Source of the DNA: Setophaga petechia
Taxonomy: Eukaryota; Chordata; Aves; Passeriformes; Parulidae
Assembly: GCA_024362935.1 (NCBI GenBank)
Contig: JANCRA010000003.1
Location: 3,400,001-3,464,000, forward strand
Reading direction: 5' to 3'
DNA length: 64,000 nucleotides
Shown: positions 13,901 to 28,815 of the stretch, piece after piece
Position numbering within the stretch: position 1 is the stretch's first letter
Layout: each line of letters begins with the position of its first letter
Translations under genes and position numbers: made by a program
Notes under the pieces: generated by a model
Told to the model about the DNA's origin: nothing
Seen by the model: the letters and a program-made list of their open reading frames with translations, nothing else
Database searches by the model: none

Positions 13901-16900
13901 GTTCTGGTTTATTCCTTGAAAACTGCATGGATTCCCCACTATGCTGTCCCCTGTCTCACTTCTGTATAGGAAAAGTTTTCTGTGTTGTTTTGTTTTAGCC
14001 AGAATGTATTTCAGTGCAGGATATGCTGCCCAATTAGAAAAGATATCCTGCATTTTTCTGATTTTCTGGGACTATCATCCTAGCAAGTTTCCTAAATCAA
14101 ATGTCCCACTAAGGATTCTCCATTAGTTCATTTTTCTCCAGCCTATTTTACCTTATTTTCCTGTCCTTTCCATACCACTTAGGCACATAATTCCTCATCC
14201 ATCACATCATCTTAGATGTCAACAAGGTGTTTCTCATTATGCTCCCTTTCCCCCTCCCTCTCACATACCCCAATTCCCCTGAGCAGACTCCAACAACCTG
14301 GCTCTGTAACTCCAGGCTTGGAAACCAACAACTCTAATTTTGCCTCAAATCATCTTAATCCCCCCCAGTTCTCAATTTGTGTGTCATAATCCTCTCCATC
14401 AAATCCTTCTACCAAGGCTCTACATGTAGTGAGCAACAAAATAACTTTGATTTGCAGTCATGTTTGCCTCAGGTGGGAACTCCAGCCTTCACCTGAAGTT
14501 GTCTGTGAGGGAAATGACACAGTTCCTACCCTGGATGCATTTGAAGGACTAAAACCCTCGGTAAGAAAACAAACATTTCCTTTTTTCAGCCTTTTGTTTT
14601 TAATCTTTCAATTTATCTCCTTAATTTTGGCATCATAAAAAACACTCTGGTGCTTAAGGCATCTTAGTTTATTTCAAGCACCTGTATCACACAGAGCAGT
14701 CTACAGATACAACAGAGAGACAAAATCCCAGCTCTCCTTGGCCATATCCTTCTTCATGAGTGAGAGATCTGCCCATAGGGAGGAAAAGAAACCTCCTCCA
14801 ATGGTGCTCCCCCTTCTCATCCATCTCCTTAACAACTAGCAAAAAAGCATTTAATGCTTTATATGGGAGTACAAGGGTCAGATGTGGGAAAAGCAAGGGA
14901 AATTTGGGAAGTCACCTTTCACTCAGCTGGCTTTTAGGGCTGTTCACTGATTTGGGTCCATCCCTCACCACCACACCAAGAACTCAGAGCACCAGGACCT
15001 GCACCCAAGGACTTTATTGCAAAGCTCATTTTCTGCAACTTTATCTAAAATGCCACAATCATCAGCTTTAAGACTTTTATCCAACACCCAGGGCCAAGAC
15101 AGAGAGCTAAAACCTTTGCTAAAAGAACTCTTCTCTCTCCTGCTTGCCTTAAGAAGGAAACACTTATTTTCTAATGAGAAACATTGCTTTTATACAGAGT
15201 ATCTCTCCCAAATTAAGACTATGTATTTACTTATTCTTTACCTATGAGCAGTGTTTGAACTCCCTGCTGCTGGGGGGGCAAAAAGTTAAATCCCAGGCAA
15301 GAAGCACCAGTTAAAATAAATGTTAAAAACCAAATGAAGATAAAGAGCATTAATAACTGCAACCACCCAGAACACATCAACCAGCCTGAAAGACTTAAAT
15401 GTCACAAATGAAGACATATCACAAAAAAAAAAAACAAGATCTCCCCTGAAGGACAGGGAAAAGAGAAAATGTTGACCCAGGGAGGAAAGGCTGACTGTTT
15501 ACATACCTGTTTCCAAAATCACTTCAATTCTTTTCAGACACTAGGGAAAGCTGGAGTTGGAGGGGAGGGAAATCAAGTAAATATAAACCTGCTGGAGGCT
15601 CCAGAGCCATAGCACAGTGCTTCATGACAAGGGAATCTTACTGTTGTCTCCTTTATTAAAAAGGAGTTAATGTTTCATTTGTTTGAAAGCAAATGACAGC
15701 TGCTCTAGGATCACTGCAGTTCGTGATACCTTGCCATGGTTATTACATTTTGATTAAAGTTTGTCACTTTAGGTGTGTCTCAATTATAATGCTCTGTCAA
15801 GATTCTCTTCCCTGTCACAAATATTGCAGATGGTTTATTTCCCATGTATATGTTAGAGAAAGATGTTAACCTCATCCTTTAAATTTGTCCTCCTGGGGCA
15901 CAGAAATTTTCTGTTTGTTTTACATATTAAAGCACAAAAATCTGGAGATATGCTGCATTTTTTATAAAAATCAGACTCCTCTGAGTCTGAAACTGGTTAC
16001 CTTTAAAAGATGTATTACATCTACACCCTTGCTAATATCACCTTCTTACACAGCCTGACTATACAACCTGGTTTCAGATGGGCAGCCCTCACAGGATCTT
16101 GAATTTAAGCTGCAAGTATTATCACTTCTGTCATATTTGCTATAAATAAAATGGAACAATGTCAAAAGATGCTACTCAGCATGCAGAGGCAGGGATGAAA
16201 TTTTAAAGGAGTTCTACAAAATTTGCAGCAAAGCCTGCATTAAAAAAAAGAATGTAGGTTTTTTTAATATAGTGAGGATATATAAGTGCAGAATTGAGAA
16301 TTAAAAAACAAACAAACAAACAACCCTACTAAACGGTGTTCTAAGAAAAAACTGCTAAAATGTTCAAAAATGAACAGAGGCTTTTTCATCTGTTTATGGC
16401 CCTGAAGATAAAATGCTCTAGAGAAAAATTAAAACAAGTCCTAAAGCCATTACAGTTCCATTTTAATAATGAATTTCTGTATACTGACTCGTGCATGCAT
16501 TATTTGTTGTAGTTATTGCTTGTTTTCTGTATTAGCTTAGGCCTCAAGCTCAACTGCATAAATGTTAACACTCTTAGCAGTTAAAAAGCTTTCATTCAGC
16601 ACCCATCTACGATATTTATGTTCTCTCTCCTCAAACAGTTTCTCAAATTTTAGCTGTAGTGAAGAATTGTACCCAAAAAATGGAAATAAATCTCTCTCAA
16701 TCAAACATTTAAAATGGCATTAAAAAATTACAGCCTGGTTCTAAAGGTAGTCCTAGGGCAAGATTTAAAAAAATGCTTATTCAGAGCCATTCCCTGCTTT
16801 CATATAAGTGGCAGATTTGTCACCAGCTTCAGCCAGAGCAAATACAGAACTGTAATCAAGGTCTGCAATGGGCTAGAGCTGCCCAAAGACTGAGTTGAAA

Positions 16901-17139
16901 AGGAAGGCTGTGACAGGGGACATCCCAACTGGCCCAGCCCACTCTGACAGGGATTTGCACCAATGCTTTTGGATGAAACTCAAGCCATTCTAAAATGCCA
17001 ATTGCTAAAATAAAAATCCACACATGGTAGTGGAACCCTCAGACCCCTCTTCACCAACACGGGTATGCATTGCTGGTAAATCCCAGCAGCTCAAGGCCAC
17101 CCCCGTGTATTTGCACAGAACATGAGCTGCCTCACTGGG

Positions 17140-17570
17140 TGATGCCTCAGGTTTTAACTTTTATATTTTTAAGATTCTGTGCTGCTTTAGTGTGTGGGTT
17201 TGGGCTTCATATTAAGGGATGGTGAGCTCTCTTCACAGAGTAGGGAGACAAAACAATTCCTTCTCTAGCTGGGGACCAAGGACAAAGGATCCAAATCTCA
17301 GGCACAAATAATGGTGGACTGAAGAGAGAAAAGCAAGAATGGGCTGGAGCTGTAATTGGACAATTAACTCCAATATGCAAATGGACCAGAACTTATAAGT
17401 GTGAGACCTCCTGACTGACTGCACATTTTGTGACCATTTTGGTTCATCTTGGGTTTAGCCCTGGCTGAGCTCTCGTGCTGCCCAAGATGGATCCACTGGG
17501 GCCTTTTAATAAATCCCTACTTTATTCTTTAATTCTGTCTAGTCTCTAGGTCAGCCTTCACAAGGCATCA
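17140..17570 (+). mobile_element. Solo LTR (endogenous retrovirus), antisense to KCNH5
   Basis: The element begins TGATGCCTCAGG and ends AAGGCATCA, giving perfect 8-base terminal inverted repeats with the TG...CA ends of LTRs. On the plus strand it has a CCAAT box, a perfect octamer ATGCAAAT near 17375, a TATA-like acttataag near 17393, and an AATAAA polyadenylation signal near 17507 followed by a T-rich stretch. That order is U3-R-U5. It is 431 bp with no internal viral genes next to it, so a solo LTR. A clear target duplication is not visible; only ggg is shared at the two edges. It ends 67 bases from the exon 6 donor. Confidence 0.85.
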
Positions 17571-17597
17571 GGGAAGAAGCTTCTAAATGAATCCTTA

Positions 17598-18053
<456 letters not shown>

Positions 18054-18350
18054 TTACTGTTTTCAGTGAATAGGATCCAGAGAGGGGTCTTACAGATTTC
18101 TGTGAGGAACAGCAGAGATGGGACTGTGCTCTTTGAACATTGCAAGGCAACCCACAGTTTCTAAATAATCTGATTTATTTAGGACGTGTAGAGGCAGCTG
18201 TCACTCAATGAATGAGAGCAGCATGGCATCTGAGGATATTCCTGAAAAAAGGAAAGTCTTTGTAGATGGACTGAGGGGACACCATGCCAAGAGCAAGGGA
18301 AGAGAGGCTTTTGGGTACTGCCACACCAGCAGATGGTTTGCAGCTATGAA

Positions 18351-18560
18351 CATAGAATCATAGAATGGTTTAGGTTGGAAGGGATCTAAAAGATTATCCA
18401 TCTCCAACCCTCCAGCCATGGGCAGGGAATTTTCCACTACATCAGGTTGTTCCAATTTTCAGGGATGGGGCAGCCACAGCTTCTCTGGCAACCTACTCCT
18501 GTGCCTCACCAGCCTCACAGAAAGGAGTTTCTTCCTAACAGGTAATCTAAACATGAACAC
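18351..18560 (-). mobile_element. CR1 LINE 3' fragment
   Basis: It has the characteristic catagaatcatagaatgg terminal repeat, then ttaggttggaagggatc, 'ccatgggcaggga', and a block resembling the CR1 phrases for 'gcctcaccagcctcaca' and 'tttcttcctaa'. Orientation is minus, with the 3' terminal octamer repeats at the left. It is 5'-truncated and close to consensus, so relatively young. Confidence 0.93.
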
Positions 18561-21272
18561 TCATTCAGATTTGTAATAGTTACAAGACTAACTCTTCGTG
18601 CCTGACCTCTTTTTTAAATCACCGCTGAGCTAGAGCCAACACCCTATCAAAGGTGACCCCAGCCTTGCTGGCTGACCCCTAAAATGAGGCATCATGTGCA
18701 CAACCTCTGCCTAAAACCCTGCCAATATCACACTTCTTTCGTATTTTCTTCACAAAGTTGTTGCTCCCACAAGCTCAATATCACTAGTGGGTTCTCCTTT
18801 ATTTCCTGTAATTACTTCTCATTTTTTCTGCATAGGACTATAATCTCCTGCATACTCGCTGCTGTAAAACTGTGGAACTGGAAACACTGCAAAAAGCAAG
18901 CCAAATTCACTTAAGGCATTCCCAGCTAATCTAATTACCTCTTATCTCAGTCCAGCACAAGAGAAAAAAGCACAAAGGAACACACACGTGGCAATTTATT
19001 GCACTGGCAACTGAAAGATCCATTTGCGGATCCATCTGGGGATCTGAAGTCTGCATGGGATAAAATAAGTAATTACAGCAACTTTAAAACTCATTTCAGC
19101 CCTACACCTGCCCCATACTGGGTGATGCACCATATTTCCAGGATTCAAAACAACAGCCTCAGATGCATAAAGCTGATGAAACACAGGATCCTTCCTCAAT
19201 GGAGAGGAGTAAATGGCTCTGAATAAACTGTATAATAACTAAGAATATGAACTCAAGTGCCACAGATTGGGATTCTCCATTAATTCTTTGCAGTCTTGCC
19301 TTTTAGATGATATTAAGAGAAAGCTTTTGCTGAGATCAGACAGTAAAAGTCTGTCACTGCTGAAAATCTGTTCTCCAGGAAACACCAAGGGACAGCTACA
19401 ACAGCCTCCCTCATTCTGTGACGGGGGATGTGGCTTCCCAAGATGTCAAATCTGGGCCAATGTCAGGCTGAAGGGATGCAAACCTGCTCCTGCCTACCTG
19501 GTCCCACCCTCCCTCAGCCAATATTTAGCAATCAGGATCTGTAGGGAAAGTCAGTGGAGCTGACACAATGAAAACCTAACTTGTTCCATTAATTAGCCAT
19601 TTCTTTTCTACAGGGTCAGCAGAATTGCACAGATTTATCCCATGGCCAGAAAAGCACTGCACCCACCACACAGGCAGCAGTAAGAGAGCAGCAGAGACCT
19701 CAGGAGTCTGTGGCTGCTCCCTTTGCCAACAGCCCCATGCCACACCAGCCCCAGTGTAACCCAGAGCCCTCTGTGGAGGGGTGTGGTCCCAATGGCACTT
19801 GCCAGAGACAAGCACAGATGCCAAACCCCTGGTGAGACCTATAAAACATCAAACTCCAGGTGTCCCTCTCCCAGTGCCCAGGAGAGTCACTGTCAGCCCT
19901 TCTACACTCCTATAACCACTGCAGCACACTGAACTTGTTGGTGGATCCATGGGGTTTTCCCTGGAATTAAAGCAGCAATCAACACAGTCATTTTCTCACA
20001 GCAGCCTTGTGAAAATTTCTTTCAAAGTGAAACTTTCCACCTGCACTTAACACACCATTTTGGCTTTGCCTCGTAATTTGGTTGTTATCTCCAGATATCT
20101 CTTTGGACACATCAGTGCCCAACACTTTGCTGATAAATCAGCACTGGGACTTCTTTCCCTGGTTTCTTCAGGCCTGTTTGTTCCTTGCCTTGTTCACTGG
20201 GGCAGGAGCTGGAAATGTCCTCACTAGAGCTGGAAAAATAAACTACTTAGGGCTCAAGCAGAAGGTGATTAACATATGCTTGATAGTTCCCTGTGCCTCT
20301 GGCGGTGGAGTGCTTGGGAGCTCCCACGATACTGTAAAAGCATAATTATTATTCTTAACATAATCTCATGCTGAGTTTGACATGGTGAGTGGGTGGCAAG
20401 TGGCTGTGGAGACCACTGAACTATAATGATTATTTCTTTCATGCTGCATGGATTTTTAATCACCAAAGAATACACAATATCTTGTTAGTCAGCTGCATTC
20501 ACCACAAACTGTCTGAATTATTCCTGTGTACAGCTAATAAAAATGACTGGTAACTGTTAAGTCTGATAAGGTGAGCAGCACATTCTGCAAGGGATGAGCT
20601 ATGGAGGTAATGCTCCTCCTCAGATACAGAAATATGGAAAATGGGGCCTGTGCAGTGATGGTGAACCCCCCTCAGTCTGCCTTCCTCACAGCACTTTGCC
20701 TTCAAAGCACTTTCCAGCCATAAACTACTTTTAAGAGAGGAATTTGCACACTCTGCAAGCAACTACTCCTGAGTACAACCTCATCCCACCTATTCCTGAG
20801 CACACTGGGATGCTTTCCAAAGAGGTTCCTCAAACAATCCCATTTTCCTGGGAGAGGGACTCAAGGACATCAATCCTGGTTCCACGTCGCTGTGAGACAC
20901 AAAATGGGGGGAATTCAGGGGGACTTAGAGGACCCCAAAAAGGGAGAGGGGGAGAATTGAGGGACCCCAGTAGAGGGAAATTTGGGGTAGAGAACAGTAG
21001 AGAAGAACACCGTGCACCCAAGTTAAGGAACACCCAGGAAGCTGAGGACTGTGTGCACAGAAATAGTGTCATTTAAGTAAAGGTGTTTTTATGACCTATC
21101 CTAAACACGTGAGCTTGCCACGTGGTGCTTCTTTACGACAACTAGAGGCAAGGCTGAAAAAATCAGAGTCAGGAAATATTTTCTTCTAAGAACATCCATT
21201 CCCAATGGGAATTAGGGTGGGTTTTCTTTCCCCCACCTCCCCAGGAAGGGAGCAGGCTGGTGTCCACCCCAC

Positions 21273-22075
<803 letters not shown>

Positions 22076-23195
22076 TCACATCAGAACTACTCAGGCATCA
22101 TCCAGGGCTAGTAAAGATCCTTTCTGCTCAGCAACGTTCAGTCTCAGACATGAAAGGTTTCTCTGAATTGCCGCACAGAGCAGCTTCAGGCTCTGCGCTG
22201 AAATAGCTCGCAAAAGAGGGAAAATGCTGCTCCTTTAAGGCAGCACAGGTAAATGTGAAAGGAATCAAAATATTCTTTCTTCTGCCTTCTGGAGACATTG
22301 TGTTAGAGGGATGACATCCCGTTTTCAGCCTTCTGAAAGGCTGGGGACATGTAGCTGGGGACATTCTCTGCTGCTGAAATGTAATTCTAAGCCACTGAAC
22401 TTCATGCAAAGGCTTCCCAAGCCTGCAAATCCTGCTGAGGAAAAATCCTTCCCAGTACAGAAAGGCTTCTGCTGATTCAGGACCACTGGAGCAGCCCCAG
22501 AAGTCTGATCCTTGAGTCTTTACTGGTTTTTGCCCCAGCTGAACTTCAGGGACAAAAATAAACTGGAAAAAAATTTAAAAGACTGCACCACCAGCAATGC
22601 TGCAAACTAAAAGAAAAAATACCATTAAGCATTTTAATTCAGATTAAGAACTAGATTTCAAATGGCATTAAGAAATACAGTTAGCTATTATACTAATGAT
22701 AAACATCTGCTTTAATTGTAGCCTGGGACCCACACAGTGAGCTGCCCCTGAGGAACATTTTCCTGCAGCACCTGGCAAGGAGCAATTTGTTACTGACAGC
22801 AGCACCAGCCCAGGGACATGTCAGCAAGTCATTCCTGCTGGAAAAACACCCCAGTGCTTGTGATGACGTGGATGCATCAGTGGATGGGGCAGATGGGTGC
22901 AGCAAAAGAAAACACCAGGATTTTCAGCAGTGTAGCACCTCAGTGTTGAGCAGGAAAATTGAAAACCCAAGTATCTTTAGGAAGGAAACATATTCCCAAG
23001 GACACAGAAGGAGATGCTGAACATTCAGTTTAGCCAGGTATAATGTCATTGTTTTTTCAGAGAGTTGTGGATAAAATATCAGACAGGAAAAGGGTTCAGG
23101 AGAAGGTTTTACTTTTATTTAATTTGAATACTGAGTAGGTGAAAATTAGGAAAAATATTCGTATTTGAGAAAGGAAACATAGCATTTCTACGTTA

Positions 23196-23375
23196 GAATC
23201 ATCACAGAATGGTTTGGGTTGGAAGGGACCTTAAAGATCATCTCATTCCAACCTCCTGCCAAGAACAGGGACATCTTCCACCATCCCAGGCTGCACCAAG
23301 CCCCATCCAGCCTGGCCCTGAACACTCCCGGATGGGGCACCCAGAGCTGCTCTGGGCAACCTGTGCCAGTGCTAG
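23196..23375 (-). mobile_element. CR1 LINE 3' fragment
   Basis: It contains agaatggtttgggttggaag, 'gaccttaaagatcatc', 'cagcctggccctgaacac', 'gatggggcacccagagctgc' and 'tgggcaacctgtgccagtgc', all standard CR1 tail phrases. Minus orientation, 5'-truncated. Confidence 0.93.
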
Positions 23376-25108
23376 GCTTATTTTTAAATGCTTTATATTT
23401 TAAATGCCTTTAAATTCCAAGTCAGGGCTGGGAATGTTAAGGGAAGCCCTGAGGGAGACGAAATAGCAAGCAGGGAACAGAAAAGACAGTAAAACTTCAA
23501 GAAAAAATGATGTACAAACTTGGCTTTGCCATTTACCACATACTTATCGCATTCACACAAATGTAAATCCATTGTTCATCATTTCACAATCAGAACAGCT
23601 TAAAATACCATGACACGCCACCAGCACTGCACAAACATTTGTGTCTGGCTATTTATACATGACCTCAAAAATGCACATAAAAAATTCACTGGGAAAAGGT
23701 AAAAAATAGAAGCATTTTATTAACTTTTCAAATGTAAACTTTAAATGTGAGCTTTGGATATGTCTCATGCTTCTGGAGCTTACAGGGATATTCAATTAAG
23801 AATATGCACTTTCTCTATTTAACAAGGTCAAGGCAGAATACAGTGATCTGTGAACTATTAATTTCTATTAAAAAATCCTTGCACTTTTCCTTCTCCTAAT
23901 TGTCTCTAAAACTGCAGAAGCTTTAACACAGACGTCAGAACTGTTCTTTATTTTTCTAAACCAGCAATTTCAAAGACCAAGTGAGCCTGGTAACAGCATT
24001 GTGACAGCTCTGCCCCAGCATTTCTAGTAATTGCTGGAGGCCACATTGCATGCAGGTGATTTATTTTGGGTCATTGCAAACACACAACAAGAACCAGGGA
24101 AAAAGAGCAGCTCTCCTCCAGGAAGGTGTTCACTTCCAGTTCTGGGCAGGTCCCTCTTCCCCTGGAAAAATATTTCCCTGTGGTCCATAAGGACAAATAT
24201 GGGCCAGTCCTCAACCTTTATTTTGTCATCCTGCCTCACAGCTGATACAAGAGTGATGGTAAGTGCTCAACACAAACAAAACCACCTCAGACAAACTGCT
24301 GGGTGCAGCCCAAACCACTCTAATTTCTCACATCCCAGTGTTGTCACTACTCCAGCTCCTGACAGGGACATAGGAATGTCCAGCAGGGAGAATTGAAAAG
24401 CCCTGTACCTAAGGAGGTACAAGCCCATGGACAATATATGCTGAGAAGTGGTTTGGCAGAAAATGGTGTGGGAATTCCCAGAGGACTGAGCTGAATGTGT
24501 CCATGGTGGAAATCCCTGGCTGAGTGAGACACAGAACTGCCAGCAGGTCCAGGAGGGTGATCCCTCCCATCTCCTCCCCACTGGTGAGGCCAGTTCCTGC
24601 AGTGAGGAGGATCTGGAGAAGAGTCAGAGGCTGGCAATGACACGGGATGGCTTCATGTACCCTCTAGAAATCCTCTGTGATGGTGCTTTGCAGGCTGAGA
24701 GATCCCTCTCCTAAAAATACTGGGTTTAAAATGCCTCTCTTATACAAGCAGAACTGGTAAGAAATCCCTTGTCACTGTTCTAGGTAACAAAAGCCTCTGT
24801 CCTGCATTAACCACAAATGCAGAATTCCTGGGAAAGTTAGGGATGGTGGAGCAATAAGCTGCACACCAGATAACAGCAACCCTTTTGCTGTAAAAATAAA
24901 AAGAAAGGAAAAACTACAATTTTTTTCAAATCCTTTTTACCACCATAAGAGATCAATAATGTCATGTGAAAGAAAGAAGCCACACATTTTAGCATTCAAA
25001 GTTACCACTCTGCTCATCTGCTGTAACCTCTTCTTTCCACAGGACAAACCATTTCATCCTGTCCTTTCTCCACCAAGACCAAAGCTTTGCTTTGTGCCAG
25101 AGCAGACC

Positions 25109-25166
25109 TGCAAAACCCTCCCAGCCTCATTTAGAGACTTCACATTTTCACATTTCTTTCAGCCCT
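25109..25166. repeat. Diverged repeat pair, copy A
   Basis: This segment, centred on ctcatttagagacttcacat, recurs at 27045-27100 with one substitution over the best 32 bases and one indel in the left part. Similarity seems to fade outside about 60-75 bases. It may be a local duplication or two copies of an unrecognised interspersed repeat. Confidence 0.65.
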
Positions 25167-27044
25167 TTCAGCTTGTGAAGCCCATGATTCTGGACACTCG
25201 AAGCACAGAATACACTAACATGACTTTTTTTTTCCAACTCAGCACCAAGTCCAGCATTATTTTACCTGCTCCAATCTACCCAACTGCAATAGTGTGAAAA
25301 AAAGTACCAAGTTCTTTTGTTTCCTCTTTACAACCCAAGAGAATTAAAAACACAGCAACAGCAAGATGCTGGGTTATGAGTGGGAAGGTGAAAATGCACA
25401 CAGGCTGCCTTGTGTCTGAAATAATCTGCACAGGGTACATTTCTCTCTTTCTTGACCTTGTTGTAGACTAGACAAGTTCAGAATTATATTTAAAACCAAT
25501 GTGTATGTTTAAATAGACCGGGGAAAATTTGCATAGCTGCCTACTGCTGCCAATGTTTCTTCAAACGATTCTCTCCTTTCTTTTCCTTTAGACAGACACT
25601 TGAAAAGAATGATAATTTTATCCCAAGTATTAGTGACCGTCTGTCCTCGCAGATATTTTCAGTCTGGAAGGAGTAAAGGAGATGCACAAATAGCAGGTGC
25701 AAAAGGGGCAAAAACAAAAATGTACTTATGAGAAAATGCAACACTTTTGATGCACTCTTCAGCTCAGCTGGATTGCATCTTTCTTCCACAGCACTGCCTG
25801 AAAAAAAGCACCCTGAACTTGCACCACTGCACTCAGGTTCTTGGAGGAAAAAAGCATCATCATCAGGTCACACACCAGATCAGGCCAGCAGCTGCTTCTC
25901 CTTACAAGCAGTTAAACTGAGTGTTCCACACAAAGATGTGAACCACCTCAAATGGAAAATTCTGGAATAGCTTAAAAATAAAATGATTGTTTCCCTTAGT
26001 TCTCTTTAATTACTTTCTTAACCAGGGACAAAATAAGAAGCATTTGTTCCCCTGCTTTAAAAAAACCCCTCGTGATATGCATTCATTCTCAGGATCCCAA
26101 ACAATGATCTCTAAAAGAGGAACGTAGCAAAATATTTGCCTGTTTCTATCCATTATTCAAAGTAAAATTACTGCATTCTCAGTAAACTGGAGGTTTAATA
26201 GTTACAAGAACAGGACATGAAGAAGGCAAACATGCTGCTAGACATGGGCTAAACTACTCCCTGCCTTGGCTTAGCTGTAATGCTGCCATCCCAAGCAGGC
26301 AACTTTCTTCTTTCTCCATGTATTTGAGACACAATTAAATATTTTACATCCAGTGTTCTCCATGCCTCTTGCCCTAAACCAGACTGCCAGTTTGACAGCC
26401 CTTTGACTGTGGGTCTAACTGAGACAGATGACTTAGTGATGTCCTTCACACAACAGCTGAGCCAGAGGTTTCTCTGAAGATAAATAAAAACAGGAATACC
26501 AAATTAATTTTTAAAAAAGGTATTTTTTCTAAACATTAGAAGTTGTGACACTGGTTGAAGCTGTTGATGCTGTGACAAGATTCCTGGGGGAGTGCAGGAG
26601 CACAGGGGGGAGGAAGGGAATAGTCAGGTGAAGCAGTCAGAGCACCCAAACACCTCCACAAAGGAGGAAAAGCTTTCCAGAAGCTTCTGATGAATTTAGT
26701 GATTTATGAATGTATAGATTCATACACCACTACAGAAACTTCATGGTGCCTGAGGGGGAAATGGCATTTCAAGGTTAGAGCTCGATCCCTTTGTCCCTCC
26801 ACCACCTGGAAGTCCAAACTATCCCACTCACTACAGCATGTGCCTTTCCAACAGCTCCTCCTCTAACAACAGCAGTATTATGCCCACACATCTCTCTCCC
26901 TGGGATCCCAAGTCCATCATTCTGTTTTACACTGGACAGCTGGGATGGGCACATCTGCACAGCATCTCTGGGATGGGCACAGCTCTGTGGCAGCTGCTCT
27001 GCACAAACCTCCCCTCCACAGCCACACTCGCTGCTTTCTCTGTG

Positions 27045-27100
27045 TGCAAAATCCTTTCCAGACTCATTTAGAGGCTTCACATTTTCACATTTCTGCCAGC
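27045..27100. repeat. Diverged repeat pair, copy B
   Basis: Partner of the segment at 25109-25166, in the same orientation and about 1.94 kb away. The shared core runs from ctcatttaga through cacattttcacatttct. Confidence 0.65.
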
Positions 27101-27389
27101 TGCACCCTTGCACTGCCACAGGGACCTCTCTGGGCCCTTCTGGTCACCAGGCTGCTCCCCAACAACACAGCCTGTGGAAGGGTCCAGCACAGAAAACACC
27201 CCCAGGCAGCTCCAACACCGCTCCTCATCCCTGCTGCCCTCCCTGGGCAAGGAGAAACATCAGCCAGCTCCAAGATGTTGATGCAGTGTATGGCAGAGCA
27301 CAAAAAAACCCAAAAAACAGAGTAAAATCTGTCCAAAGAAAGTTCAGTAAGGGAGGCTTCCCCAAGCAGAAGTGATGCTGGAATGGATG

Positions 27390-27432
27390 AGACAGAATCA
27401 TTGAATCATTTAGGTTGGAAAAGACATCTGAG
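27390..27432 (-). mobile_element. Short CR1 remnant
   Basis: Only the extreme CR1 3' end is visible: agaatcattgaatcatttag followed by gttggaaaagacatctgaga. About 43 bases remain before similarity is lost. Confidence 0.7.
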
Positions 27433-28659
27433 ACTCTTTCCTGAAGGTTATGTGGAGACAAAACCCTGGAATCAGAAGGATTTCCAAGCTCACAAAGCTC
27501 ACAAAACAGAAAATATTTTCAAATATAACTAAACATTTTCAAATGATAAAACCTTTAGAACTCTGACCATAATTTAATTAGGAGTTGAAAATTTGCAGTC
27601 TCTCTGACTGGGTTTGTGCACAGTTCCAAATGCAGATCTAACCACCCAGCTAGCAGCCACACTGAAAAAAAACTACTTAGTGCATAAACTACATTACGTT
27701 ATTTTAAAGCTAAATTCATACATCAGAGTTTATGAAGAGTTTAAAATCTCAAGGTGAAATGTTAATGTCCTTTATGGTGCACTTGCTCTGAAAAACCTCG
27801 ACATGACTAGCTGCCCCTAATAAAGCATTAATGCAGCTCTACTGGGTTGCAATTAACCTTTTTGTCAGGGTTTGTCTGGTCTTAAATAATGATGACTTTT
27901 AAACCAGTATAACAGGGAACTATTCCCTACCTTAGATTACAGGGAATACACTTGGGTTAAGTGTATTAATTACATTCAGTGTGAAAAAACAATTGCAGAG
28001 GGCAATTCCAGCAGTGCTTGTGTTGATTCCTGCCTGCAGGAGCACAGGGAACAGATCCCAGCCATGGGAAGATTGTTCTGATGTCATTGTGAAGCACAAA
28101 ACAGTTAACATGCAGAATGCTTAAATAATACACAATTTATGAGTTACCCACAAGAGCAAAGAGTTAGCACTGCTCAGAGTTAGGAAGCGTGGAATTCAAT
28201 TGGTAACACAGATCATCCTTTGGCATAAATGGTTAGCATGTATAAATCCTAACTATTTCTAGACTCTCCAGCAGTAAAATCATGACAATGGCTGACTGTT
28301 TGCTCTTTACTGCAGGCAAAGTATGTCTGAAAGAGTTCACTGTCTCTCTGAAAAATGTGATAATCCCAGTATTGGGGTTTTAGAGACAGAGGGGAATAAA
28401 CAGGATTCCTGAATAAACAGCTTAATAGTCAAACAATGTTCAATCATTCCCATGGTGCAGTAAAAATATTTCTGGACTTAGAGTGTATTAAAATGAAATT
28501 CAAAATATTGGGATAAATTTCTGGAATTGAAACTCTGCGTGTCCCACTGTCTGAAAATGCACTGCACTCCTGGGATAATTTTTACATCCAATCTCCCTTC
28601 TTGCTCAGTGTTGTCTTCCCAGTTACCATCCACCCACTGCAACTGCTGGGGAGCTCAGT

Positions 28660-28815
28660 ATGGATGAAGAACTAATGGGTAATCTTGGGCATATCATTTT
28701 ACCTCTCTGAGCTTTAGCTTCTCCTCCTCAAAATGAAGATAATGCTAATTACCTAATTTGCAAGCCATTTTGAGATCTACTGATAAGGAGAGCTAAGATT
28801 TATATAACTCCAGAC
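28660..28815 (+). mobile_element. Probable MIR-type SINE remnant
   Basis: The series 'cttgggcatatcattttacctctctgagc', 'ttagcttctcctcctcaaaatgaagataatgctaattacc' and 'ttgcaagccattttgagatctactgataag' follows the order and spacing of the MIR core and tail (described in parts here). It is heavily diverged, as expected for an ancient amniote SINE. Confidence 0.6.

Noticed and set aside
26791..27375. 194-codon plus-strand ORF in intron 4
   Set aside because: No recognisable domain, three other frames are also open over the same bases, and composition is that of C-rich intronic DNA.
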